Assembly (NCBI GenBank): GCA_039802005.1
Contig: JBDRVV010000020.1
Span: 1 to 49,279, forward strand
DNA from: a candidate division WOR-3 bacterium
GTDB taxonomy: Bacteria > Hydrothermota > Tepidihabitantia > SM23-42 > JAOAFX01
DNA length: 49,279 bases
Direction: 5' to 3'
Under the pieces are notes generated by a model. That model searched no databases. It was not told where the DNA came from and was given only the letters and a program-made list of their open reading frames with translations. Within the stretch, counting starts at the first letter, position 1. Each line of letters begins with the position of its first letter. This document shows, one piece after another, positions 35,891 to 44,620 of the stretch. The translations under genes were made by a program, and so were the position numbers.

Positions 35891-37840
35891 CTAATTAACA
35901 ATCACAATCTTTTTTATTTCTTCAAAGACCGGGTTTTTTTCCGAATTCGCGACCATTTTAATAAAATAAACTCCTGCAGGTAAATCTTTGATATGGATTT
36001 TATGATAACCTGGTTGTTTCATTTGAGGTTCTACTGCCTTTATGATTCTTCCCGTAGCATCATAGATTCTAAATTCCACATACGCCTTCATATTTATTGT
36101 GTAATCAAATCTCATTTCCCGCATCGGATTGGATAACAATAATATCTTATTATCAAGATTGCTTTTTGAAATTTCTTCAACACCGGTATAGATATACGAT
36201 TTACAAAGAATCCAGGTATTCGGGTCAAATCTGATGGAATCAACACTATGGCTTACGAGCAATTCAATATGGGTGGGTGAACCGGTTATTGGAATATTCA
36301 ATAATGTGTCAGCATTTCCCATAAACAATTTAATCTGGACGGGCATATGAAAGACCGGTGGGGCATTCGTTTGAACCTGATGGATATTGGCGATGAATTG
36401 GTAATTATTTCCCGAAGGTGTGCAACTCCAGTAGATATTATAAATCGGATAACCCTGTCCATAGACCCATTCATTAAAGAACCAGGTTAAATCCGTCCCA
36501 TAAACCTGATTGAATATTCGTTTTAAATCTTCAGTACTGGCACAGCCATATTCAAATGAATCACGATATACTGCAAGCGCATTAAAGAATAGTGCTTGAT
36601 TTAAATATCTGAGCATATGGACAACCCAGGATGCCTTGCAATATGTATGTCCCCAGTCAAATAGTTGGCTTAATGGTGGATTATAGATTGGATGGCGTGA
36701 TTGGGCATCCGCAGTAAAATAATCATTTGCCCGGTTTTTCATTGTCGTGATAAAATTATTGTAGCCGAAGCGATACCAGTTATAATTTGCATCACTGTAG
36801 GTAGCAAATCCTTCATTGAGCCAGATATCCCTGAAATCAACACAGGTGACCATATCACCCCACCATTGATGAGAAAGTTCATGTGCCATCCCATTTTCCG
36901 AACTATTCAATATCCACCAGCGATGGATTGTGGTCTGAGTCTGGTGTTCCATACCACCCCAGGCATAAGGATAGACTGCATCCTGTCCATAACGGCTGAA
37001 TGGATAATCACCATAAAGGGAATCAAATAGATACATTGCATCCGGCAGATGCTGGAATGCAATCACAGATTGGGCTGAATCCTGGGGCCAGATAAAATGT
37101 CGGATTTCAACTGAATCACCATCCTGGTCATGATACCACTGGGACCATTTTGCAAATCTTGAGACACCAAAGTGCATAAGATATGTGGTAATCGGACTTG
37201 TTTCTTCATAGGTCCAGGTTTTGGTATTATTGGGATTATTTACGACATTTATCAATTGTCCATTGGCACATACTACAAAGGTATCAGGTGCCGTGACACT
37301 GATAATACAACCCTGGTCTGCCTTATCAAATGGTTCGTCATAACAGGGCATCCACATTCTTGCATCCCAGGGCTCACCAAGGGTATAGGCAAGTGAATGG
37401 AGGGTGTTACTATTATAATTTTTGGGCCAGTAGCAGAATCCGGTTTGGGAACTTGTTACACTCCAGGAACCACGATAATGGACTGCAATGTTAAATGAAT
37501 CACCATAATTGAATTGCTGGGGAAGATTGATATGGAGTGTCTCATTGGCAGTTGAGTATGTAGCATTGACATTGTTAACTTTTACGGAATCAATCGTCAG
37601 ACCATAGGAATGTAAGGTGGCAACATTCAAACCGTTGGTATTGCTTTTACATTTAATCCGATTAACACCCTGGATTGAACGGGATGTCATAGGCACATTC
37701 ACATCGAGTTGATACTTCAACACATCAAAAGAATGGAGAGATTCTGCAAAAACAAATTGCCTCTCGGGCAGTGGACAAAGCCATTTGCCTTCGGTATTAA
37801 AATCATTCCATTGCAAAAATATGATAAAAATAAATGACAT
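35891..37840 (-). CDS. secreted M1-family aminopeptidase with C-terminal sorting domain
   Basis: 649 residues. Signal peptide (short, MSFIFIIFLQW). M1 N-terminal beta domain, then the active site: WGGMEHQ (a GAMEN variant) and HELSHQWWG-x-NEG, giving HExxH with the second zinc Glu 18 residues later. The last ~80 residues form a Por/T9SS-like sorting domain (LLSNPMREMRFDYTI, YDATGRII, LPAGVYFIKM). An exported zinc peptidase probably feeding on peptides. Promoter and AAAGGAG RBS lie upstream. Confidence 0.9.
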   Translation of the reverse strand: MSFIFIIFLQWNDFNTEGKWLCPLPERQFVFAESLHSFDVLKYQLDVNVPMTSRSIQGVNRIKCKSNTNGLNVATLHSYGLTIDSVKVNNVNATYSTANETLHINLPQQFNYGDSFNIAVHYRGSWSVTSSQTGFCYWPKNYNSNTLHSLAYTLGEPWDARMWMPCYDEPFDKADQGCIISVTAPDTFVVCANGQLINVVNNPNNTKTWTYEETSPITTYLMHFGVSRFAKWSQWYHDQDGDSVEIRHFIWPQDSAQSVIAFQHLPDAMYLFDSLYGDYPFSRYGQDAVYPYAWGGMEHQTQTTIHRWWILNSSENGMAHELSHQWWGDMVTCVDFRDIWLNEGFATYSDANYNWYRFGYNNFITTMKNRANDYFTADAQSRHPIYNPPLSQLFDWGHTYCKASWVVHMLRYLNQALFFNALAVYRDSFEYGCASTEDLKRIFNQVYGTDLTWFFNEWVYGQGYPIYNIYWSCTPSGNNYQFIANIHQVQTNAPPVFHMPVQIKLFMGNADTLLNIPITGSPTHIELLVSHSVDSIRFDPNTWILCKSYIYTGVEEISKSNLDNKILLLSNPMREMRFDYTINMKAYVEFRIYDATGRIIKAVEPQMKQPGYHKIHIKDLPAGVYFIKMVANSEKNPVFEEIKKIVIVN

Positions 37841-37859
37841 TTATTTCTCCTTTCTACAT

Positions 37860-37887
37860 ATTATAGATATTCCACTAATAAAATCAA
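37860..37887 (-). promoter_or_regulatory. promoter of the M1 peptidase gene
   Basis: On the minus strand, TTGATT (forward 37882-37887), 16-bp spacer, TATAAT (forward 37860-37865), then AAAGGAG and the ATG at 37840. Confidence 0.75.
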
Positions 37888-37896
37888 GATAAACTA

Positions 37897-39354
37897 TTAT
37901 TTCCAGAATCCGAAGAAATAACCGATTGCCCTCACTATTATGTAGGCATGTAAAAACGAACCAACTCCTAAGATGATTGTCCAGATTATATGTGGTTTCA
38001 CTTTTTGTATTATTTCCTGACGATAAATTATAATGGAACCTATGAATGTAGCAATCATTGAAAATAAAAGGCTGACAAAAGAGAGCATTGCCGCGATTGT
38101 CACATAGGCAAAGGGGTTCGCACCTTTTACAAAATATTGAATGCCAATGAGGACAAAGGAGATGACAAGATATATAAACCACCAGAGAAAATACACACCT
38201 TTTATGTCATTTTTATAAAATTTTCTCAATCGTTCCGAAATATTCCAGGTGATATCTGCATTCTGTCTGACCAGTGCCTCAGCCGTGGTCAACTGGGTAT
38301 TGAAGAATAAAAGCCAGGCCATGAGCAAAAACAAAAAGAAACCAATTCTACCCAGAGGAACCGCAAAAAACTGTGCCTGGTGCTTTACCACATCAAAACC
38401 TTTTGGAATCAAACCCGCAGGTCTGAGTATAGAATCAGAGAGTCCGACAAAAATAAAGATTGTGAAAAGACTACCAAGAAAATAACCAATCCACAAAACA
38501 AAGTGAGACCGTTTTATCCATATCTTGAGTCTTGAAATATTTTCGCCATTTTTTTCGGGAATACATCCTATGCTGATTGGATTTGCCGATTTACCGAACC
38601 ACCCAGGGATGGCATCAATGTAGCCCGCCATACCCCAACCTGCATCCCTCATCCAGTATGTATACCAGATAAGCGTAGGTCCCGCACCAACCCAGGCAAT
38701 CGTTGAGCCCAGAACCCACCAATCCATATCCTTTGGTACCTGCCAGGCAAAAAGACTAAAAAACATGCGTGTGATTGTTGTGGATTTTATTGCCAGTAAA
38801 GCCGCAAATATTAGTATTATCCAGGCAATTATTGTTGTCCAGGTTGCAATGTGTTCAATGTATTTACGGGCAATTTTTGAGAGAAAAGCCACCAAAAAGA
38901 CGATTATAAATGTAATATATGCCCAGAAGACAGTTCCGGTTCTGACATCAATAGGCCAATTTAAAATTTCTCTCAGTGCTGAAGCGGCGGCTGTTGCCCA
39001 TGCTGGCAACATAAATGCAAGAAACATAAATAGACTGATAGAAATGATTGCCCCAGGATAAGAAAGAATTCTTGCATTACCCTGGACTGCATGTTCTCCA
39101 GATACTACAGTCCAACGTGCGAGTTCCTGAGCCCAGACAGTCTGAAAAAATAATGTCAAGACCATTAAGCCAAGCCAACCTACGCCAAATCGGGATGTCA
39201 GATGTGGATAGAGAATTACTTCGCTCGTGCCTAAACCAAGTGCTACAGTCATCATCACCGGACCAATCCAGACCATAAAATCTTTTTTAGAAGGTGGCAC
39301 CGGAACATCAGATTTTGTATTTATATTCAAAAATCCAATTTTCATTTCCTTCAT
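37897..39354 (-). CDS. divergent Nramp-like multi-pass membrane transporter
   Basis: 485 residues with about 11 membrane helices. The overall order resembles Nramp/APC carriers: WIGPVMMTVALGLGTSEVILYP in helix 1, QELARWTVVSGEHA after helix 2-3, and LFFNTQLTTAEALVRQNADI late. The canonical metal-binding DPGN of helix 1 is replaced by GTSE, so divalent-metal transport cannot be assumed. The promoter ends 5 nt before the ATG, supporting this start over the internal ATG. It is upstream of the M1 peptidase, which also has its own promoter. Confidence 0.65.
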   Translation of the reverse strand: MKEMKIGFLNINTKSDVPVPPSKKDFMVWIGPVMMTVALGLGTSEVILYPHLTSRFGVGWLGLMVLTLFFQTVWAQELARWTVVSGEHAVQGNARILSYPGAIISISLFMFLAFMLPAWATAAASALREILNWPIDVRTGTVFWAYITFIIVFLVAFLSKIARKYIEHIATWTTIIAWIILIFAALLAIKSTTITRMFFSLFAWQVPKDMDWWVLGSTIAWVGAGPTLIWYTYWMRDAGWGMAGYIDAIPGWFGKSANPISIGCIPEKNGENISRLKIWIKRSHFVLWIGYFLGSLFTIFIFVGLSDSILRPAGLIPKGFDVVKHQAQFFAVPLGRIGFFLFLLMAWLLFFNTQLTTAEALVRQNADITWNISERLRKFYKNDIKGVYFLWWFIYLVISFVLIGIQYFVKGANPFAYVTIAAMLSFVSLLFSMIATFIGSIIIYRQEIIQKVKPHIIWTIILGVGSFLHAYIIVRAIGYFFGFWK

Positions 39355-39359
39355 AAGTA

Positions 39360-39387
39360 ATTATATTAAAATTTCAAAAAAAATCAA
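39360..39387 (-). promoter_or_regulatory. promoter of the Nramp-like gene (leaderless)
   Basis: On the minus strand, TTGATT (forward 39382-39387), 16-bp spacer, TATAAT (forward 39360-39365), 5 nt before the ATG at 39354. Confidence 0.75.
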
Positions 39388-39414
39388 CCAGCATTTTTTA
39401 TTTGCACTTTTCGC

Positions 39415-39442
39415 TTGACATAATAAAAATTATGTGTATAAT
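39415..39442 (+). promoter_or_regulatory. strong promoter of the lysine-rich peptide gene
   Basis: Consensus TTGACA (39415-39420), 16-bp spacer, consensus TATAAT (39437-39442). It is one of the best promoters of the window, driving a unit of only about 115 nt. Confidence 0.85.
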
Positions 39443-39464
39443 TTTTATATAAAAAGGGGGTAAA

Positions 39465-39521
39465 ATGCCTAAATGCGCAACTAAGAAAACAAAAAAGAAA
39501 AGCAAAAAGAAAAAAAAGTAG
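39465..39521 (+). CDS. 18-residue lysine-rich peptide MPKCATKKTKKKSKKKKK
   Basis: ATG at 39465 follows a strong GGGGG RBS (about 39455-39460) and ends at TAG 39519-39521. Twelve of the 18 residues are lysine, with one Cys at position 4 and no acidic residue. The unit is complete: consensus promoter, RBS, ORF and a near-perfect terminator at 39538-39563, with nothing else encoded. It could be a nucleic-acid-binding micropeptide, comparable in composition with tails of bacterial histone H1-like proteins or ribosomal proteins, or the transcript may act as a small RNA. Not recognised from any described family. Confidence 0.6.
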   Translation: MPKCATKKTKKKSKKKKK

Positions 39522-39537
39522 GCTGATGTGAGAGATA

Positions 39538-39563
39538 AAGGGGAGGCAATGCCTCCCCTTTTT
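39538..39563 (+). terminator. intrinsic terminator of the lysine-rich peptide gene
   Basis: A perfect 10-bp stem (AAGGGGAGGC, 39538-39547, with 39551-39560), 3-nt loop, ending in a run of five T (39559-39563). Confidence 0.9.
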
Positions 39564-39565
39564 AC

Positions 39566-39593
39566 TTGATTTTATATAAAATCTGATTATAAT
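39566..39593 (+). promoter_or_regulatory. promoter of the LEA2-like lipoprotein gene (leaderless)
   Basis: TTGATT (39566-39571), 16-bp spacer, TATAAT (39588-39593), 5 nt before the ATG at 39599. It starts immediately after the preceding terminator. Confidence 0.78.
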
Positions 39594-39598
39594 TTTTT

Positions 39599-40042
39599 AT
39601 GAATAAAAAAATAGAAATTTTAATCTTCCTTTCTTTTATTCTGTGCTGTTCTGCAATAAAAGAACGCCTTGCAGTGAAAGAATGCAAATTCACTTTTATC
39701 TCTGCTAATGCTTATGACTTTACATTCTCAGATATGAAGGTTGATTTTGAACTAAAAATGCAGAATCCGAACAATGTTGATGCTACACTTGATAAGCTTG
39801 ATTACAAATTTTATGTTAATCAAACAGAAGTTTTCTCGGGAACAACTGGTAAAGGACTAAAAGTTTTGGCTGGTAAATCAGAGAATTTTACAACCACGAT
39901 TACACTTGAATATACAAAGATCGGACAGGCAATTGTTGAGGCGATAAGATTCAAAACTGCATCTTATAGTATCAAAGCGAAGGCATATGTTAAAACGATA
40001 GTCGGAGAGATCAGCTATCCTGTGGAGATTTCTCTAAAATAA
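39599..40042 (+). CDS. LEA14/WHy-domain (LEA_2) lipoprotein
   Basis: 147 residues: an N-terminal hydrophobic segment ending LCCSA, a probable lipoprotein signal. One LEA_2/WHy beta-sandwich follows: VDFELKMQNPNNVDATLDKLDYKFYVNQTEVFSG, then ITLEYTKIGQAI. Such domains occur in periplasmic or outer-membrane-anchored stress-related proteins. It overlaps the convergent flavoprotein gene by 9 bp. Confidence 0.78.
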   Translation: MNKKIEILIFLSFILCCSAIKERLAVKECKFTFISANAYDFTFSDMKVDFELKMQNPNNVDATLDKLDYKFYVNQTEVFSGTTGKGLKVLAGKSENFTTTITLEYTKIGQAIVEAIRFKTASYSIKAKAYVKTIVGEISYPVEISLK

Positions 40043-41176
40043 AAGACGTATACAAAGTGGTAAAAGAGAAGGAAGACTCTTAATAACTTCTCCTACAATT
40101 TCGCGGGTATTTATATCGGTTATTGTTTTCCCTGAAAAAAATCTTTTTCCAATTTCAAAAATTTTTTTATAGTCATTTTCATTCAACCGCAGATAGGTAT
40201 CCCGCACCTTTTTGTGAAATCTTATTTCCGAAAGTATTTCTTTTTCAATCTCCTTTTCAAAAAAATCCTTTTTGTTTTTCAGTCTTAACACTGCATTTCT
40301 ACCTGCGATCATACCTGATTTAATACCGTTTGCAATTCCTGCGCCGCTTAATGGGTCGGTGAACCTTGCCGCATCTCCAGCCAGAAAAAAATTTTTCCCC
40401 GAAAATTTTTTTAAAATCTTTGCGGGCACTCCACCAAATATTTTTTCTTTAATTACGCCATTGGGAAATTCGCTTTTTACCCATTCATCCAGATATTCCT
40501 TTGCCCTTTTTTTAGCCACCAGCGGTGATATGCCAAGTCCGACATTTGCTGAGATCTTTGATTTGGGAAATATCCATGCATAGCCACCGGGCGCAATCTT
40601 GTTATCAAATATAAGATATGTGTAATTTGGTTCAATTTTTATATTCTCAATTAAATATTCTGCACATACCTCAATTTCATTTACTCTCAATCTTGTATCA
40701 ATTCCTAACCATCTTCCCACCATTGAATTTATTCCATCAGCACCGATTATAAATCCGAAGCGATATTTTTTTAGTTTTCCATATTCGTTTACTTCAGCCA
40801 TACCATCCTCGATTCTAATTACCTTTGCATTTGTCTTTAATACCGCACCTTCTTTTACTGCGAGATACGCAAGTTCCTTATCAAATATCTTCCTGTTTAA
40901 GACCCAGCCAACATTCGGATATTCAATTTTGAACTCTTCACCAGTTGGACCACGGACAATAGAACCCTGAAGTGAAACGGCAGTCCAATCGGATTTTATA
41001 TCTAAATAATTTTTTATTGTACTTCTTGATAATCCTTCAGCACATTGTAACGGTATTCCAATCTGTGGATGTTCTTCAAATAATGCGACCGATAAACCTT
41101 CTTTTGCTGCCGTGAGTGCAGCGCTGCTTCCAGCAGGACCCGCACCTACAACAATTATATCAAATGATTCCACCAA
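40034..41176 (-). CDS. geranylgeranyl reductase-family flavoprotein
   Basis: 380 residues. FAD-binding IIVVGAGPAGSSAALTAAKEGLSVALFEE, QCAEGLSRS, NRKIFDKELAYLA, GGYAWIFPKSKISANVGLGI and GDAARFTDPLSGAGIANGIKSG. The family saturates isoprenoid chains (archaeal lipids, chlorophyll, quinone side chains), but related flavoproteins have other substrates. It follows a cupin gene by 3 bp, so they are cotranscribed. Substrate unknown. Confidence 0.85.
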   Translation of the reverse strand: MVESFDIIVVGAGPAGSSAALTAAKEGLSVALFEEHPQIGIPLQCAEGLSRSTIKNYLDIKSDWTAVSLQGSIVRGPTGEEFKIEYPNVGWVLNRKIFDKELAYLAVKEGAVLKTNAKVIRIEDGMAEVNEYGKLKKYRFGFIIGADGINSMVGRWLGIDTRLRVNEIEVCAEYLIENIKIEPNYTYLIFDNKIAPGGYAWIFPKSKISANVGLGISPLVAKKRAKEYLDEWVKSEFPNGVIKEKIFGGVPAKILKKFSGKNFFLAGDAARFTDPLSGAGIANGIKSGMIAGRNAVLRLKNKKDFFEKEIEKEILSEIRFHKKVRDTYLRLNENDYKKIFEIGKRFFSGKTITDINTREIVGEVIKSLPSLLPLCIRLLF

Positions 41177-41179
41177 TTA

Positions 41180-41521
41180 TTAAACGATCGGTATGACACA
41201 GATAAACTTAAAAGGCTTGTCTGAGTTGTTAACAAAACCGTGTTTTTCATTGGGCAAAACCAAAATTGCCGTACCTTTTGTTACAGGAATCTCTGACACT
41301 CCGTTATTCATAATTCCTTCACCTTCAATTATAAAAATCTCGTGTTCCATATTGGTATGAGTATGGATAGGAATTTCTCCACCTGGTTCAATTGTAAATA
41401 CGCGCATAGCATAATGGGGCGCACCATCATTTTTGGTTATTAACCATTGAAGGCTGACATCCCTTGTGCCGGGCATCTGTGGAATTTCTGGATTAATCTC
41501 TTCAATTTTTTTCATCTTCAT
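41180..41521 (-). CDS. small cupin-domain protein
   Basis: About 113 residues, a single cupin barrel. Motif 1 GGEIPIHTHTNMEHEIFIIEGEG (metal His residues and Glu) and motif 2 PNEKHGFVNNSDKPFKFI. A possible metal-dependent enzyme or sensor. I prefer the ATG at 41521; the longer reading needs a TTG that overlaps the -10 box. First gene of a pair with the flavoprotein. Confidence 0.85.
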   Translation of the reverse strand: MKMKKIEEINPEIPQMPGTRDVSLQWLITKNDGAPHYAMRVFTIEPGGEIPIHTHTNMEHEIFIIEGEGIMNNGVSEIPVTKGTAILVLPNEKHGFVNNSDKPFKFICVIPIV

Positions 41522-41529
41522 AATAGACA

Positions 41530-41557
41530 ATTTTATATAATTTCAGGAAAAAATCAA
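41530..41557 (-). promoter_or_regulatory. promoter of the cupin gene
   Basis: On the minus strand, TTGATT (forward 41552-41557), 16-bp spacer, TAAAAT (forward 41530-41535), 8 nt before the ATG at 41521. Confidence 0.65.
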
Positions 41558-41623
41558 TATAAAAGTGAGCAGTTTTTTTGTACCACCAAAATTTTTCATT
41601 AAGTAAATATGTATAATAAACCA

Positions 41624-41651
41624 TTGACTTTTGTGGTAATTTGTATATAAT
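41624..41651 (+). promoter_or_regulatory. promoter of the small-protein pair at 41672
   Basis: TTGACT (41624-41629), 16-bp spacer, TATAAT (41646-41651), then AAGGAGG and the ATG at 41672. Confidence 0.8.
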
Positions 41652-41671
41652 TATACAATCAAGGAGGCATA

Positions 41672-42082
41672 ATGGGATGTATTATCTTGATACTATATTT
41701 ACTACAGATGCCCAGCGATAGTATATTAGCCGGGCAGTCAGTAGTAAAGAAAAGTTATACAAAAGATGTAATTATTAGTGCTGGTACTGGTCTCGGCTTT
41801 GGGTTGGGCGCATACTACTGTAAAAATACCGCTGATAAGGCATACGATGCATATAAGAGTGCCAGCACAATGCGAAAGACAGTAGAGCAATGGAATAGAG
41901 TTGTGTTATATGATAAATTAAGCGTATTCTTTGGGGTGGGCTCAGCGGTATTTTTCACCCGAGCAGTGTACTACCAGATAAAAAATGTAAGGCAAACAAA
42001 AATTGGACAATTGATACCGAACTTGGAACTAAGATATGCCGAGAATAATAAATTAATCTTGGGATTTGATAAAAAATTATAG
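41672..42082 (+). CDS. small membrane-associated protein of unknown function
   Basis: 136 residues. The N-terminal segment MGCIILILYLLQM may be a short signal. Two further hydrophobic segments lie at about 28-45 (VIISAGTGLGFGLGAYYC) and 82-100 (LSVFFGVGSAVFFTRAVYY), with a charged helix between. The start has a full AAGGAGG and promoter. I do not recognise a family. It is followed after 8 bp by a lipoprotein gene, so the two probably work together. Confidence 0.65.
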   Translation: MGCIILILYLLQMPSDSILAGQSVVKKSYTKDVIISAGTGLGFGLGAYYCKNTADKAYDAYKSASTMRKTVEQWNRVVLYDKLSVFFGVGSAVFFTRAVYYQIKNVRQTKIGQLIPNLELRYAENNKLILGFDKKL

Positions 42083-42090
42083 GAGGAAGT

Positions 42091-42585
42091 ATGCGTAGAA
42101 AATTGATTATTTTACCTGTTTTGTTTCTATTATTTTGTTATTGTTCCGAAAGGCAGAGAACAAATCAATTTGATGTCACAAATAAAGGATTTTCAACGCC
42201 CACACCATGTTATACCTGGGGTAAACCTGTGTATGACCCATATGGTGGTTATTTGATTGGTGTTATTATTGGAATCGAATTTACAGATGCATTGCCGCGG
42301 ACATTTTCTTTTGACCATAAATTCTATTTCAATGGCCAGGATGTTCTTGATTTTAGTGAGACTGTAAATTCTGGTGCTAAAAATTATGGAATACAAATCT
42401 ATTGTGGAGGAGAGCCTTTCCCAATTGGTAATTATTGTCTTAAGATATACTGGGGTGAATTTGGATACGGTGCTTTTGTCTTTTCGGTTACGCCATCGGG
42501 CAATGCAACGAAATTCAAGGGTATAACATTGGAGGATGGCGTTGACAGAATAGAAAATTGGTTTTCAATAAATCTCGCTCAATAA
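42091..42585 (+). CDS. putative lipoprotein of unknown function
   Basis: 164 residues. The signal peptide ends LFLLFCYCSERQ, a probable lipoprotein attachment site. The mature part is beta-rich with Gly/Tyr/Pro (GGYLIGVIIGIEFTDALP, YCGGEPFPIGNYCLKIYWGEFGYGAFVF), like a small Ig- or jellyroll-like fold. No family recognised. AGGAGG precedes the ATG; it is second in a two-gene unit. Confidence 0.65.
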   Translation: MRRKLIILPVLFLLFCYCSERQRTNQFDVTNKGFSTPTPCYTWGKPVYDPYGGYLIGVIIGIEFTDALPRTFSFDHKFYFNGQDVLDFSETVNSGAKNYGIQIYCGGEPFPIGNYCLKIYWGEFGYGAFVFSVTPSGNATKFKGITLEDGVDRIENWFSINLAQ

Positions 42586-42610
42586 TCAATAATCTTAAGA
42601 ATATAGGCTA

Positions 42611-42638
42611 TTGACTTTCTTTGGCACATAATTATAAT
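42611..42638 (+). promoter_or_regulatory. promoter of the hdrA-kor operon
   Basis: TTGACT (42611-42616), 16-bp spacer, TATAAT (42633-42638), then AAGGAG and the ATG at 42666. Confidence 0.8.
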
Positions 42639-42665
42639 ACCATATAGAAACAAGGAGTTTTTACT

Positions 42666-44618
42666 ATGAAGAAAATCGGAGTTTTCATTTGCCATTGCGG
42701 AATAAACATTGCCAAAACAGTAGATGTAGAAGCACTCACTGAGGAGATAAAAAAATATCCGGGTGTTGTTCATGCCGAAAATTATAAATACATGTGTTCG
42801 GACCCTGGACAGAACTTAATAATTGAGGCAATAAAACAGAAAAATCTGGATGCGATAGTTGTTGCTGCATGCTCACCAACTCTACATGAAAATACTTTCA
42901 GAAATGCAACCGAACGCGGTGGATTGAACCGCTATACCTGTGAGATGGCAAATATACGTGAGCAATGCAGTTGGGTGCATGAAGAGAAAAATGTTGCTAC
43001 GCGGAAAGCAGGTGATATCATAAAAACGATGATAGAAAAAGTAAGATTTGATGAACCTTTAGAACCCATTTTTATTGATGTGACAAAGAAGGCATTGGTT
43101 ATTGGTGGAGGCGTTGCGGGAATTCAGGCGGCACTTGATATTGCTAATGCGGGGATAGAAACAATTTTACTGGAGCGGTCACCTTCAATTGGTGGCAGAA
43201 TGGCTCAACTTTCAGAAACATTCCCGACGCTTGATTGCTCCCAGTGTATCTTAACTCCAAAGATGGTGGAGGCAGCCCAGCATCCGAAGGTAAAACTGAT
43301 GACCTACTGTGAACTTGAAGATATTTCAGGCACCGTTGGTAATTTCAAAGTTAAGATAAGAAAAAAGGCCTCTTATGTTGATAATAGTAAATGCACGGGC
43401 TGTGGGGTATGTTACGAAAAATGTCCAATTAAAGTGCCTTCTGAATTTAATGAATTCTTGACTACCAGAAAAGCAATCTATACACCATTCCCACAGGCAA
43501 TACCAAACAAGCCGGTCATTGATGCCAAGAATTGCACTTATTTTGTAAAAGGTGGGAAGTGTCGGGTCTGCCAGATTGTCTGTCCGCCCCAGGCAGTGGA
43601 TTTCAATCAAAAAGATGAAATAGTTGAAGAAACCGTGGGGGCGATTGTGGTTGCAACGGGTTATGACATATATGAACCTGAAAAATTAAAAGAATATGGT
43701 TATGGCACAAGCCCGGATATCATTACTTCTTTGCAATTTGAAAGATTATTATCGGCATCCGGACCAACTGCAGGTGAAGTGAAAAGGCCTTCAGATGGCA
43801 AAATTCCCAAACGTGTCGTATTTATCCAGTGCGCTGGGTCAAGAGACAAAGAGAATCATCTTGAATATTGTTCCAAGATATGCTGTATGTATACTGCAAA
43901 GCATGCAATACTATATAAACATCGCGTCCATGATGGCGAGCCAATAATCTTCTATATTGATGTGCGCACGCCAGGAAAGGGATTTGAAGAATTTTATAAT
44001 CGTGCAACCGATGAAGGGGCAATATATATCCGCGGTAAGGTATCTAAGGTCTATCCAGAAAATGGGAAATTAATCGTTCTTGGTGCAGATACACTCGTGG
44101 GCAAGAAGGTTGAAGTGGAAGCAGACCTCGTTGTTCTCGCAATGGGTATGGTGCCGACGAGAAATAACGAAGAATTTATCCGTAAATTAAAAATACAGTG
44201 TGATGCCAATGCATTTTTGACCGAGGCACATCCAAAGTTGAGACCGGTTGAAACGAATACGCTTGGTATCTACATTGCCGGTGCTGCACATGGTCCGAAG
44301 GATATTCCTGAGACTGTTGCCCAGGCATCGGGTGCGGCAAGCAAGGCAATCGGGATTCTATCCCAGCCCAAGATTACATTTGAACCTTTGATTGCCTATG
44401 TTGATGAAGAACTCTGTTCTGGCTGTAGTGTGTGTATCGGTGTATGTCCATTTGGGGCAAGAGAAAAAGACAAAGAAAAGAATATTGCCAAGGTCATTGA
44501 TGCCTTATGCCAGGGCTGTGGTGCCTGCTGTGCCGCCTGTCCAAGTGGTGCGTCGCAATTGAAGAATTTGAAAGATAAAACAGTTATGGAGATGGTGGTT
44601 GCGGCAATAGAGAGGTAA
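42666..44618 (+). CDS. hdrA: HdrA-like heterodisulfide reductase subunit A (FAD, iron-sulfur)
   Basis: 650 residues. N-terminal domain GVFICHCGINIA. FAD-binding VIGGGVAGIQAALDIANAG and the HdrA Cys motif TLDCSQCILTPKM. A ferredoxin-like insert has Cys clusters CTGCGVCYEKC and CRVCQIVC, and C-terminal ferredoxin motifs are CSGCSVCIGVC and CQGCGACCAAC. In methanogens HdrA carries the electron-bifurcating flavin. HdrB, HdrC and MvhD are absent here, so the partner is probably the 2-oxoacid:ferredoxin oxidoreductase encoded just downstream. First gene of the operon. Confidence 0.92.
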   Translation: MKKIGVFICHCGINIAKTVDVEALTEEIKKYPGVVHAENYKYMCSDPGQNLIIEAIKQKNLDAIVVAACSPTLHENTFRNATERGGLNRYTCEMANIREQCSWVHEEKNVATRKAGDIIKTMIEKVRFDEPLEPIFIDVTKKALVIGGGVAGIQAALDIANAGIETILLERSPSIGGRMAQLSETFPTLDCSQCILTPKMVEAAQHPKVKLMTYCELEDISGTVGNFKVKIRKKASYVDNSKCTGCGVCYEKCPIKVPSEFNEFLTTRKAIYTPFPQAIPNKPVIDAKNCTYFVKGGKCRVCQIVCPPQAVDFNQKDEIVEETVGAIVVATGYDIYEPEKLKEYGYGTSPDIITSLQFERLLSASGPTAGEVKRPSDGKIPKRVVFIQCAGSRDKENHLEYCSKICCMYTAKHAILYKHRVHDGEPIIFYIDVRTPGKGFEEFYNRATDEGAIYIRGKVSKVYPENGKLIVLGADTLVGKKVEVEADLVVLAMGMVPTRNNEEFIRKLKIQCDANAFLTEAHPKLRPVETNTLGIYIAGAAHGPKDIPETVAQASGAASKAIGILSQPKITFEPLIAYVDEELCSGCSVCIGVCPFGAREKDKEKNIAKVIDALCQGCGACCAACPSGASQLKNLKDKTVMEMVVAAIER

Positions 44619-44620
44619 TT

